Shown in pieces: positions 11,648-25,000 of a stretch of DNA of 64,000 nt. The stretch lies in NCBI GenBank assembly GCA_013397455.1, contig VYZB01000241.1, positions 108,173-172,172 on the forward strand, given 5' to 3'. This stretch comes from Crotophaga sulcirostris. Taxonomy: Eukaryota > Chordata > Aves > Cuculiformes > Crotophagidae. Below the pieces are notes generated by a model, which was not told where the DNA came from, made no database searches, and saw only the letters and a list, made by a program, of their open reading frames with translations. Position numbers and translations under genes: made by a program. The first letter of the stretch is position 1. Each line of letters begins with the position of its first letter.

Positions 11648-13400
11648 GTTTACAGGCTGAAAAGACTCAGTCGCTTTTCTTAATGATGCGATCGCTTCAT
11701 TTGTGGCTTGAGTTTCTGTAATTTGTTACGTTTGTTACATTTACATTGTTTATCTCACAGTTTCATCTCAGTTTTGCCGGTTTTCATTAGTTCACTGACC
11801 ACAGTCGAGGGAGGAGAAATCCAGTTGCAGTGTTAGTGTTACCTGGTGTCACACAAGGTGAAGCAGGAAACCTGAAACTCCCGTAGGCGTTTGGGGTTAT
11901 ATTTGATGTTGGTGATACTCCTCCTAGACCTTGCCTACACAGGGTCACGCTGGGTTTGTTAGCACTGATGGTCAGGGCAGTCGCCTGTGCTGCTTTTCAC
12001 GTGAAGAAGTGCATTTCCATATGTTAATTCTTCATGGCCACAGTCTTGAGAGGTGTAAACCAGGCTTTCATGTCGTTTGTGAGTCACTCCTAAGATCCCC
12101 TTGCAACATAAAAGAGTTCAAGGCTTGTTTTGTACCAGCTGGCACGCTTGAGTTTTCGTTACTAGGATCTTGACATCAGCATTTCGTGAAGTTGCTGGAA
12201 TGCTCTGTGCACGTTTTTAAGCTGAGGCAGTAGGAATAGTGTATTCATGTTGTAATTATAAGGGACGGTTTTTTCTTTGCATTATTAACAATTTTAGCCC
12301 TTCCTGTTTCTGAAATGACTTCATATTTGGTGGCGAACACCTCAGTGCCAGATGGAGGCTGCAGAGAGAGAGTAGCTACAGATAAAAGCGCTGCCTTGAA
12401 CTGCCATTGAGTTGTGCCATTGTCAAGTGAAGCAACCCTGTCATCTTCTGTTTTAGGTTGTGATCCCTTGAAAGGTAAGGATGAGAGGCATGTGAAGGGG
12501 GTTGTGTTAGGTATTGTGGGCCTTGATGTACAACTACCTTTCAACTACTCTCTCTCTTTTTTTTCCTTTTTTTTTTCCTTAATGTTTTTAATCAGGTTAT
12601 GTTTAGAAGAGAGAAAGTTTCTACTGTGTAATTCGATGGTGTCCAAGATGATCTATTGATAATTCCTTTGTAGCTCCATGGTAAATAAGCTTCTGAGAGT
12701 ATTGATCTAGTTACCACATCCAGAGGTTACTTTTTTAAAAAAATGTGGACTGCTAAAAATCATTGTAGTGCTCAAATACCCTTGCTTAAGTTGAAAGAAG
12801 GCAGATTGTGTAGTTGCGTGTTTCCAAAAAAATCAGCAGTTCTGGATTGGAATTCTAAACTATTGCACCCTAAGAGTGCTGCATAACAGAGTTAAATTCC
12901 AGGTAGGTATTTTTGTGGTGGCCTAGGTGTAAGTGTTATGCATCAGTACAGTGATAATATTTCTTTTGGAATCTATAGGGCTAAGCTTTTAATATTGGAG
13001 TCTTATTTTTGAGAAGATGCCCTTAGTGTATCAAGGTAAAAGAGACAGGCAGCAAGAAGCTGCAGGAGAATCAATGTTTCAGAATGAACTTCTCATGTCT
13101 GATATTTCTAAGTTGCAGAGAAATTCTTTTTAAGTTATACTTCAGACAATACTGCATTATAACTGACAAACTTATTAGTTAGTGTGACAGCTGTTTAGTG
13201 AAGAACAGGACCATAGTTCTCTGGAAAACTTTTTACTAATGCAATATTGTGCAAAAAAGGGGGGAAATATTTATAAATACTAGAACATCATGGTTTCAAC
13301 TAGTTTAGTGGTATTAATCTATTTAAGGATAAATATTATTCATCTTATATTTGCCTGTTATTTTCCTTTTAAATAGTAATATTTGACTGTATAATTGTAG
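11648..13400. other. Non-coding tract, probably first intron of PNPLA4
   Basis: Downstream flank of the CpG island passing into AT-rich DNA with T-runs near 12557-12580. No exon with motifs was recognised; open frames at 11931, 12245 (minus) and 12414 are judged chance. Confidence 0.5.
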
Positions 13401-13527
13401 GTTTCCAAGATAAGTGATAAACGATCAGTAGTAGATACAACAACAGCTACTAGTGCAGAGGGAACAAAATTAGCTGCTGGAAAAAGTCCCAGTGTAGTAC
13501 GTGATGGAAGTCAACATTCATTAGAAG
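13401..13527 (+). CDS. Probable upstream exon of PNPLA4 (leader or N-terminal extension)
   Basis: A 127-nt segment between an acceptor (ATTGTAG at 13394-13400) and a donor (GAAG|GTACTG at 13528). One frame is open throughout (42 codons plus one base) and rich in Ser, Thr, Val and Ala. Splicing to the next exon at 18885 restores GCA AAG ATG, so the frame runs without a stop into the PNPLA4 start codon. It is most likely a 5' UTR exon, because human PNPLA4 starts at the downstream Met. An in-frame extension is possible if an upstream ATG is used (see 11612). An open frame of this length in a random exon is not rare, roughly one in eight by the stop-codon rate. Confidence 0.45.
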
Positions 13528-16500
13528 GTACTGAACCTTTTGCCACCCTCTTCAGTCAGCCTTGTCAGTCCTCTCTAGACATTTTGTGTTAATGACCAGG
13601 ATGTTATAAACTGTTAATTTGATAGTTCTGTATCATAGTGTGTTTATTTTTTCATTTTAAGGAAATTATACACAATTTTTTTAGTTTGCAAAGACTCCTG
13701 TAATTTTCCTGCATCTTAATGGCTGAATTGGATTGTATACTGATTATTTTGTAGTAGTATTATTTAAAATGTTTTTTCTTTAGGTTTATTGAACTCTTAC
13801 CATGTTTATTCCGTGTGACTTAATAGATGCAAAACTTAGTTTTCTTGTTCTTTTGCTAGCAGCTGTAGTGACTCTTAAGTAGAGTACAGTCTGTTGAATG
13901 GGTTCTTGTTTTGTGCGGGCCTGTTTTATTACTGGGGAATCAATTTCTTGAATATTCACTGAAGGCTGTGAATGATCTGTGATGCTAGTGAACATTTTTC
14001 CTGATATAAAACATGAAGTAACAATTAAACATTTCTGTGAGCGGTGATTTCTGAATCAGGTGAATTAGTAGTTACAATTATGAACTTTATTTCAGCAATA
14101 CTGCCTAGCTAAACAGTTCGTTCCGTAACTTTGCTTATTTTGTCATTCCTAGCTAATAACTAATCCTCAAATGTGCTGCTGTGCATCATACATTTTAGCT
14201 CCTGTGCTTCAGGGTGCTTTGTCACTGGCATTCTATGTATGTTTGGTTTTGTTTGTAAAGGTTTTTTAGTCAGTTGCTTTGGGCATTTTCAGTTTTTATT
14301 TACAAATGAGATGACAGGGAGGTAGTTACCACAGAGTAAGACAGTGAGATCTATAATATTTATATAATTATATTGCTCAGGAGCAGCAGTATGAGAAACT
14401 GTTGTGCTATTTCTTGTGCATGGCAATTACCTATCCTGAAAAAGCTACATTGTGCTGTACCATAATTTTGCTCTGCGGGTTTGTCTCCTTACATAGTCTC
14501 TTGTAGGTTACATTACAAATGGATGAGATACTGCTAGGTAAACAGAAATGCCCCCCTTACATTTTTTATCACCAGTGAATTCTTTTTTTTGGAGTTGTGA
14601 GAATCTTAAATTGGAACTCTTAGGTTTATGTTTCTTTCTGAATGCGCCTGCATTATCTGTGAAGTAATGAGATTGAACAGCCTTGATGTCCTTCTAGATT
14701 CTTCTTGTCCTGATTTTCTTGTGCTGCTGCTGCTTTTTTTTTTTCATGTAGACAACAGAGACATACTGATACCCTTAGCCAGTCAAAATCTTTATATTTT
14801 GAAATTTGGCTGTCATGTAAGATGACGTATTTGAAAAGCAGCAGCAAAAGTCTTTGCTATGTCCTTTTTACATCATATCTCTACAGTGTGTGCACTGTAC
14901 AGCTGAAATGTACTTGTGCATCTTTTAAGGTTCAGTGAAGTTTTTTTCCTAACACACGCCAGATTGATTTAAGAGATAAAATCTTTAATGGTCAGAACTT
15001 AAATTAAACCCTCTGAGAGTATTTGTTCTGAAGTCTTGTGGAACTGGTGTTTAGTGCCATTTCTAAGATAGCAAAATTTCTACTGTTTGCTCAGGCAGCT
15101 GTAAAATTGGTCTATGCCCAGATGTGACTGTGCTCCTATTTCTGTGACTCTGTGAGAAATTGGCAGGGAATAGTCATACTGTAGACTTAATTTTCTCTAT
15201 ATGTCCTCTTGGGAGTTGCTATAACCCTACTATTCTTTTTGATCAAAAGAGCAGTGATATACCAGATAATCAAAGAAAAGACATATTTGAATCACACTGT
15301 CTCTGAAATACACCATTCTAACTTGCAAATCAAGTGTTGCCATGACATATTTGCAATAATCAAAAGAAATGGGAAAGTTTGTATTATTATAAAAGCGAGT
15401 ATCTTGATTTCCTATTTCATGCTTTTCTGATTTTTCAGGACTTTGATGTAATGAATTCTTTCTTATATTTTCCTCTTACTTAGAGATTTCTTTGAAAGGT
15501 GAAACAAGATTGCTTAACTGTATCAATCAGATACTTCCTTATAGAACCATGATTCTTATTCATATGTATCATCTTTGTAGGTTAAGTGCTTTGTTACAGA
15601 TTTTCAGTTCAATATAGAGAACCCCCCCGAAGGCAGGTCCATAGTACTGAATAAAGATTCTAATATTCTGTAGTATTTTCTCTATGCTGCTAATTATTTG
15701 CAATACTCTAGTGATTTTAGTATTCTGAACAAATGAAACATGACCTGGTTGTTTTACCCAGCAACAGGTACTTGCTGTCACTTAGGAGCTAAACATTACA
15801 TGATTTTTCAGCTAACAGCTGTATAAAGCCCTGAGTAACCCAATTTGATCTAATAGCTGACCATATTTTGAGTAAAAGGTTGAGCAAGAGACCTCCTGAA
15901 TTATTGTATAATTCAATGTGGGCTTTTTTTGCCATTATTTACCCACTTGTAGGGTTATTACATGTATGTGCAAAACCCATTTATCAGTCTTGCAGCTAGC
16001 TATAACCACTGGATCTGTCACTTGAACCTGAACATCATCTGCCAATTAACTGAAGTAATTTTCAGTTCCATGTGTATGTGTCGTATACCTAATGTAGACA
16101 TGGGAACTGACCCTAATTAATAAAAATGTAGCAACTGGATAACATAGCTGTGCTATTGCTACTTTTGATTTGAAGTTTTCTTGGGGAATCTGTAAAATAG
16201 TGCTGTATCGCATGCCCCACAAATCTAGTGGATCAAGCACTCAAAAGAACCGAAACAAGCAACAGCCCTCCCCTCCCCATATTTTTTTTAAATATTTTTA
16301 ACTACTTTTTAGCTTGTATTCATTTGATCTTTTTGGACTTGAAATTAGTCTGCTCTTCACAGAGTATGAGACTAGCAACGCACTTTAACGATATTCCTTT
16401 ACTTCGAATCTCTGTTTTCTTTGTTCTCTTTGCATGTTTGTCTCTCTGAATCCTTCTGTCAGTCAAAAGACTGATGTGAATACTCATTCAGTAATCTCTG

Positions 16501-18884
16501 TCTCTTGGGCAGGGAGATGAAGGAGGAGGAATAGAAGTATGGGATCTATGTGTTAAGAAATTAACTCTCATCAAAGAGTGAATGCCATATAACCAGACAC
16601 TTGAGAACAGTGGTTACTCACAATAACTGATAATTAGATAGGACCAAAGTTCATATAAGAAAATAAAATTTCCTCATGAACCCTTGGAAGAGAAGGCATG
16701 GACATCTGACTTTAGTCAGTGTATTTTCGGTATTTTCAAATAATTTCTTCTCGTAACCTCATTTTCTCTTCTTGTTTTAGAGAAGAATTACTTGCTGTAA
16801 TTATGCTTTAGATACTCTTCATAGTTTTCATCATCTTTTGATTTGTGAAAGTCTAAATATTTTTCAGCAGGTATACTTTTTAGAATCCTTTGTAGATGAG
16901 TGTTGTAGAAGGTTTAGAATATGTATCTATGCATGTGAATACGCATATATATGCTTGTTTTTATTTAAATAACCTTATTATCTTACAGTAGTGTTTCTTA
17001 GTTAGATTTCATAAGTTCCTTACATGTAATTCTTGGGATTTGTGAACTCTTATTTGCTTGTTTTTTTTCTGACCAGTCAGCCACGTGAATGTTGTCCTTA
17101 CTTTATATAATGTTTCATGTTAGTAGTGTCTTGAAGTTAATTTTTTCATGCTTGCTTTTCTTGCTACTTAATAATGCGGTTGTATTAACTGACTTCCTAA
17201 TTTGTAGAAGGTATAGCTGCAGCAGTTGGTTAAACTACTGAGAGTTTAACTAGCCTGAAAAAGAGCACATCGTGGCATCATACTTCAAAGTCTATTTTAG
17301 TTTTTTTTGCATTCTACTAAAAAAAATAAAATCTTGGAAGTAGAATTGTTTGTTGTTTTCCAGTAAAATACTGAGTAAACTTTTTTATTATTATTTTCTA
17401 TGTAGTATAGTTTTCTTCCTTTAAATTAGAAGTTCCTTTCTTTTTATAAGTAGCAACAGGATTTATCATTTGCGTCATTACAAATGCCTTTCTTTCTTGT
17501 GGCCACAGCAAGAGCCAACCTGAAATCCTTTCTATCAGTACAAATGTGTTAGATATAAGTTATTGGTGTTCGTACTTACAAGTGGATATGGAAGCGTTTC
17601 CAGTGTAAATTTTTTAAATTTTCAGGAAAATAGTAAACCTACTTAGACTCATTCATGGTCTGATTTTAATCATGTTATGGGTAAAGCAGTTGAGTTTAGC
17701 ATGTCTTCTTACCTATTGGTTTTGAAAGCTGTTTCTTATTCTCATCTTTCCTGCTATTACCATTTCCAAGCTTAAGAGAAAACTTAAACCAAAATCTGTT
17801 ACTGTACATGTTTGCCTCATCAGAACTGATGCCAGTGTCTATAAATGTTTTCCAAAAGAAACATCAGCCATCTCATTAAGAACTAGAAAAATCAAGTATA
17901 GTCCTGAGTATACTGAATTATTTTTTGTAGTCCCATTCATATTTATGTGTACCCAAATACAGAGTTTCTTTTTAATTCAGTACTAAGATAATCTGTACAA
18001 TATCTTCTGTATCTGTAAAATACAATCTGGAATAGCTTGTTGTCATAATTGTAGTTATTTGCAGAAACAGAAGAGCTAATAAAGTATGCAACTTTTTTTT
18101 TTAATTAATAGTATCTAAACTATAGTACAGAACTAATAGTATCAGTATCTGAACTTATGCTTCCTCTTTGTGTGTTTTGATAAACTCTGTCCTTGACACC
18201 TTCAGAGTGTATGTGTCTATGTGTTTTCATACATTTAGTGCTTTGTATTTTACTTCAGTGTTTTTATATTCCCTTCATTTTAATAGTAGTGATGATATGT
18301 TGTGTGTTTTTCTTTTCTAAATAAGAAATTACTTTAAATAAGAATTTATCTATTAATGGTTAGTAGTAATATTAGTAAGCAAATGAGTTCCAAAGGTGAA
18401 GGAAAAATTGTGTTCTTATAGAGATACATTTGGATTCAAGGCTGTGTGCGTAAGGAGGGTATGATGATACAGTAGCCAAGTGTTTTATAATTTGATTTTT
18501 ATTCTAGTTGTCTCACAGTGGCTTAATCTATCTCTTCCACAGCATTCTTTTATTCCTTTTAAGTAGCTACTTTTATTTTGCAGTTCTTTGACAAATTAGA
18601 TGAAGATGTACAATTATATTGTATATGGAGAGATATATAGTTATCGATTAATTGATGAAATAATTTGTGCTAAGGAGTATTTTGGAGCTGTTCTCAATTT
18701 TGGAGATGCTTAACTACTACTGTTTTGATGTATTTGGTAATCAAAAGATTTACTGTGCTTAAATAAACTGCTTTTTGTTATATAGATATAGTATGTTATG
18801 TGTTCTGTGTGAAAAGAACAGATGTGTATTACAAGATAAAATTAACTGATCCCTTTTCTGACTGTGAAACTTCTTTTTTCACAG
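13528..18884. other. PNPLA4 intron (5.4 kb)
   Basis: AT-rich intronic sequence between the probable leader exon and the first canonical coding exon. No transposon, RNA gene or additional coding exon was recognised. The many 60-75-codon open frames on both strands lack motifs. Confidence 0.55.
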
Positions 18885-19069
18885 CAAAGATGAAACCTAT
18901 CAATCTGTCATTTTCAGCTTGTGGGTTTCTGGGTATTTACCACTTGGGGGCAGCAGCTGCTTTTTACAGGCATGGTAAGAAGTTACTGCAAGTTGTGAAA
19001 GCTTTTGCGGGAGCTTCTGCGGGATCACTGACTGCCACTGTCTTATTAACAGTACCTGAAAATATGGAG
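18885..19069 (+). CDS. PNPLA4: PNPLA4 coding exon 1 (start codon, nucleophile elbow)
   Basis: The acceptor CACAG ends at 18884; five leader bases precede ATG at 18890. The exon codes 60 residues, from MKPINLSF to PENME, including the oxyanion-hole glycines and GASAG. The donor is GAG|GTAAAT and the exit phase is 0. Confidence 0.96.
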
Positions 19070-22000
19070 GTAAATTAATAAACTGAACGGTATCGGACAT
19101 GATCATTTTCAAATGATGTTTTTAATGTAATTATCTACCATTAAATTTTTTTTAAATATTTTGGTTCTTGTTTTTCTTGCCTCTTGTAAAGAAAGAGGGC
19201 TTGTGTATGTGTTTTGATTAACAAAATCTATTACTCATGGGCAGAAATGTTTTTGAAGCAAGTATTTGTTTATGACTAATGTCTGTTATATAAACATTAT
19301 ATTTCAAGCTATATAAATATAAATTTTGTGTGTGAATGTTAAGTTGTATTCAACCAGATATACTTTAAATATATGAAAATGTATATGCACTTAATCGCTG
19401 TACATACAAAGTTAATAATTTTTTTTCTTGTCTAAAGGTAGGCTTTGTTTAAGGAAATGTATAGCACCATCCTTTCATCCTTTTGTGAAAGAAGATGAAA
19501 ATGATAGATGTAGTATCTTCACAAAGTCAAAGAACCATACATCAGCTCAAATTTTTTCCTTCCTGTCTGTGCTTCATTAAATGGGGCAAGGAGTGACTTG
19601 TGCACATCTTCTAGACTCAGTGTAGTTCACCACTGAACAGCAGTAGCCCCACTGTGTACCAGGGAGGATTAACCCTCACAGCGTTCTGTTCTGACATGCT
19701 GCATACATGTGTGTTTGGGGTTTTTTCTCCAGAGATGCTACCATTTTTTACCTGTGAATGTGGTGTCGTATAGAGACAGCAAAGTGATATTCAGAGGTTA
19801 CTTTTACAGGCTCTGTGGGAGAGCATTAGCTTGTTGTTGGTTTTCCTGTTAGATGAAGGCTACTTTTCCCTTCTAAAGTGCAAAGTACTGACTTTGCCTT
19901 AAGATATATAGAGGACTAGGCCTTGACAATATACTAATATTTCTTTAATCTTCTGAGTTATAATAAACATCATTATTGTGGGGGGAAAGAAAGGCTGTTA
20001 GTGTACTTAGTACAAAATAAATTAGGTCTTAGTCCTGAGTATCAAGTAACTTTTTCCAGGCCTCACTTGTTACAACGTCCACTGCATTTGATTCAAACAG
20101 TAGTCCCAGCCAATGCTACATTTTGCTGCTGATCTTTCTTTTTTGTTGTTTTTTCCTTCTGCTGGGATATGAACTTACCTCTCAGCTAGCTATACTTCTG
20201 TTAATTTCAGCACTAAGTTATTCCCTGGCCTCTTTCCAGTCCACCACCCCCCAGGTACATTCTTTATATTATTTGATATCAGGAAAGTTCCACTCTGTTG
20301 TGAAGAGTACTTTGCTTGTGTTCTGCTCAGGTGTTGCTCCTTTTCTGCAGCCTTTGAGTATTTCAGTTTCAAGTTTGCCTGGTGTAATGCATAGCTCTGA
20401 CATTAATTTCCTATATGGTGAGCACAACAGCCAGCCTTTTCTTAGCCCAAGGAAATTTTTTCTGCTTATTCTAGGCTCTAGGTTATGAGCATTTGTTCCC
20501 AGCCTGACCCAACTTACAAGAATTTTTCTAAAGTAAAAAATATTAGAAGAGGGTGGTTTTGATTCTGTGGGTTTTTTTTGTTTATGGAAACTAAACCTAT
20601 GTTACATTGTATAATGGACTTTTTCCTTAAAAAAATTTCGTTTTAGTACAAACTGATAATGTTTCATGAACTTGTTAGTCCTTTTTAATTATTTGCTTTT
20701 TAGTCATTCTGTTATACTGTTTAAATGGAAAATTGAGAGCTACTTTTTTTTGGAGATGAAGGGAAGGTGGAATTCTTCCTAATGCTCATGGAATTTAAAT
20801 AAAGACAGTGTTAGATACTGAATGTAATTAACTTTTCACATCAGGATAATTATATTATTACCTTTATTACATTCCAAATGTGAAATATTTTATATTCACA
20901 AATATAATTCTTGCAACAGTTTTTTTGTTTGTTCATTTTTTTATTTTTCTCTCCCCAGAGATGACTATGTTAGACAAGCTATATTTAGCACTTTCTCCAT
21001 CTCCTAGTCTCAGAGCTCTAGCACAAGCTTTCCTTATGATGGAGAGAATGTAGCATTAAGGATTTCTTGTTTTGACTGTTGCTGTTCTAATATGACAGAT
21101 AGCAAATGTTTTTCAGTCGTATCTTGGATTTTTGTCGCTATCAAAAAGTCATGGGACTTGAAAATTCTAGGGAGACTAATAGATAAGTCCCCATTTATTT
21201 CAAAAATACCTTGATCATGTTTGATGTCAAGTTTACTTAACTCAGTACAAATAGTTACAATTTGTCATGTTTAAAAACGTGTTCTCAGTTACTATTAAAA
21301 ATTTAGATATATTGTTTAAAGCTTCTAGTACTAAAATTATACAGCATTGGTAGCTGTAAGAAATTGTCCCTTTTGGCAGCAAGAATTGTATGGTCTGTCA
21401 GTCACCTAGGTTTGGATTCATCCAACTTCCTGTTACTCAGCTCCCTGTCACTTTATTAAAGCATCTTAGACATGAAGGTAGTAGTTCTGAAGTGGTTCTA
21501 TGCAGGGTTTGTGAGTTTCTTCTCTGTTTACAGACAGACCTGTCTGAAAGTGCCTCTCTCCAGCTGACTACAGAAGACATCTACCTACCTAATGTAGAAT
21601 AAGTTCAAGTCTTGGTCCACATAACCAGTTTTGTGTATTTGAATGGGCTTGGAACTGACAGTGGCAAGTACCACCTAGGGTAAAGGTGCAAGTCTAACCT
21701 ATATGAAATGAATTAGCACAAATCTTTACAGTGGTTGTTGTTTTAAGAGGTATGGTCCTCTTGACGAACATTTTTGATAAACTTACTTGAAGGCTATGTA
21801 GAGAAAGTGGATGGAAGAACTACATTTCTGTCTTTCACTTAGATGAGTACTGTGTCATACAAGTGATTTGAGGAAGTTTAACTGCTCCAACCACCTTGTT
21901 TATGATTTTACACTTTCCTACTTTTCCGTCCATTAAATCCTGTACCTTCCTCCTCAATTGAGCACATTTAACACATTCACTTTTCTCTCTTTTTTTTTTT

Positions 22001-25000
22001 TTTATTTTTCCGGTCACATCAATCTTTTATTTTGGTAGTAGGAACATATTTGTTATTCATGCAGGATTCTGATAAGCCAGGAGCCCCAAATTATCTGTAG
22101 ATGATATAGATTTTTTTTTAAACGTCATTATATAGGTGAATATGGGGATAATATATGTATTGAGTACCAATTTTAAAAAATAGATAAGATTGCATTGAGG
22201 TTTTTTTCCCCCAGCTCCCTGAAATTGGTAGACAAGTCTGCATGAAAAGATTGAAAAAAAAGGAAACAGGAATACTGAATAGCAGGTCTTAAGCATTCAG
22301 AGTCATAACTCATTGTTTCATAATCTTTTTGCTAAAGAATAAATGCTTCCTCTTCCTTTACTCTCCTTTTGGTGTTCTTGTGGCTCACACTTCAAGCTAT
22401 TTTTCTGCAGTCTTTAACACTAGGCATTTCAGCATACATAAAAGAGGTTCTCTGTGCAGTGGAATCTGTTGCTTGGTTTTCTGCAGTTATCTTTCCTTCC
22501 TTTCTCTTCCATCATAGTATTACATTCATAAAGTACTTCCATAGTATTTTATTCGTTAAATATGTGTGGTTGTTAGTAGAATGATTTTTGCATTAGTTAG
22601 AAGAAATGGTAATAAGGCACTTGTGTCTGGCTTTAGTACTGCAGAAGTCTTTAAAATAAAAGGTGGCTTTACACTTGGAAAATAAATAATTGTTCTTGTA
22701 ATGGTGTGATTCAGGAAACTGATAGTTTAGCAGTGGTAACATGTAGAAAAATACCTTTTAACTTTGATTGTTAAAATGGTACTCTTGTGACAGTTTGTTA
22801 TTTTTTTATTATTATCAGGGATCTTGTTTTCTTACAAATAAGTTCTTAGAAAAGAATCAACATTTTGTTATGCGTAACTTGTTACAAATGAAGCACATAT
22901 TGGAAAATATTTTATGCAGATCTTTGAGCTCTCTCTCTGGTTAAAGCTTTAGCTGCTAGTATGTTTCAGATGCCACAGTTGAACATATTTCCCATAACTA
23001 AAACATGCTTAATGGTTTATATTTTAATTTGCAGAAATGTAAGCAGTTTGCCTATGGATTTGCAGAGGAAGTTCGAAAATTGGACTTCGGTGCTGTGACA
23101 CCTGGTTATGATTTTATGAAAACACTTAGGTACCTATCTGTAAGATCATTTTTGTATCAAACTCTTTAAATGAAAATGGAGAGTGTGCATATTTTTTTCT
23201 GTACTGTAAGGAGCTCAGCACTCTTTCATCGCTAACATATTTGCCAAGTTTTTTAATAATGATGGTTAATAATGTTTAGCATTATCTTTGCTCTAGGGAA
23301 GGCATAGACTCTATTCTTCCTTCTAATGCTCATGAAATAGCTGAGAACCGGCTGTACGTGTCAGTCACAAACACCAAAAATGGGAAAAATCACTTGGTTT
23401 CAAGTTTTGCCTCCAGGGAGGACCTCATTAAGGTAATGAAGCTGAATATTGCTGCTTTAAGTAAAAATGCTTGAGTTTCTTCAAGGTTTAGCAGTATGTT
23501 ATTAACTGTATGATAAATCACTGCTTTACTCAAATAGTCACTTTTAATGCTGCTACAACTATAACATAAATAATGGAAGCAGTATTTGATCCTACAGTTT
23601 CACAAATTTTGCTAAAACTTGTTTTGGCTTGTGTTTCCTTCCTCTGAAGTACTACCTTGTAGACAGTGTCTGTTTAAAAAGTAGCGGATTAAGTAATGGT
23701 TATAGTGGATGAGAATAAAATGGAGCACCTCCAAATTTTTTAATGATATGATGATTCTTTTTGCATCTCTTACTTCATTGTTATAATTTATATTATGTTT
23801 CATCACAAAAGAAAGTAAAGAAAATTCCTGTCTTAAAAAAAGAAAGAAAATCTAGCACTTTCTACAAGTCCTTGTGGAGAACAGATATAATGTAATGTTA
23901 AGTGCCATATATAAACTGTATTTTAACTGTTGATAGAAAGCATATCTTTTACTACCCATCTCTTTTCTTTTGAGTGGCACTTCTTAAATTTGGATCAGGA
24001 TTTTATACATAAGCTGATATGAAATGGTAGGATGAATTCAGATGCATGTAAAACAAATATTCTCTAATAATTGATTTTATCTTAGTGGAGAACATCATAA
24101 GATACAGCAGAATAAAGGAGGCAAGAGAATAAGAAGGAATTCTTTCTTTCCCTATCCTGTGGATGCTTAGAATACATAAGAGATTCCTTATAATTAACAC
24201 TTAAAGGAAAAACAATTGCAATTGCTAACAAAATCTTGAAGTATGTTTTGGAAGTTTGCCTTTAAAGTATCATTTTTTTAAAAAATCTTGACCCTGTTAT
24301 ATTCTACATGGTGAATCAGTTTTCAAAATTTGTAGGACTTAATCATGCACAGATAATTACGCAAAGAAATTATCTCAAATTATGCAGTGTTATTTCTAGC
24401 TATGGTAGCCAGCAGTGTGACAGGCATTGAGATTATTATTCCATAGGTTTATGGGATTTTGCAGTGAAGATGGAATCGGTTGCAATCGCTGTAATAAAAT
24501 TCAAAATAATTGCATATTGGAGTAAATTCAAATTGTCTGTTCTTTCAGTGCATCTTATAATACATAGCTGAAGGCACACACAAAAGCATGTATGTGTCAT
24601 TTATGCAGTGGTCTGAATGCTGCCCTGGTAGCATGGAGGACAGGACTTGTTGGGTTGTGTAATCATATTATGCCTCTCCTAGACGTGATCTACTATATCT
24701 AAGGCATGGATAAAGATACTACTGGCCAGACAGTGTTCCGTAACACAAAACTTCTGTACCCTCTGCCAGAAGTCTTCCAGCTTCCATGTGCAACTGGTTT
24801 CAATGCTTCACAAGCCTTATGGTTCGAAAATTTTTAATGGCTAAACTGAGTATATGTTGCTGCAATTTTAAGCTCCTACTTTCTTTTACTATTCCCAGTG
24901 GATGTGGAAAGGCAGTTACTTATCTCCCACTTTTGAAATAATCTTACATATGTGAAGACTTATCATCATGTACCAGCAATCCTAGACTTGCTGTTCTTGA

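Noticed and set aside
20123..20488. 121-codon hydrophobic frame inside a PNPLA4 intron
   Set aside because: T-rich DNA produces Leu/Phe/Ser-rich frames; no membrane-protein family signature, no upstream promoter and no splice pattern.
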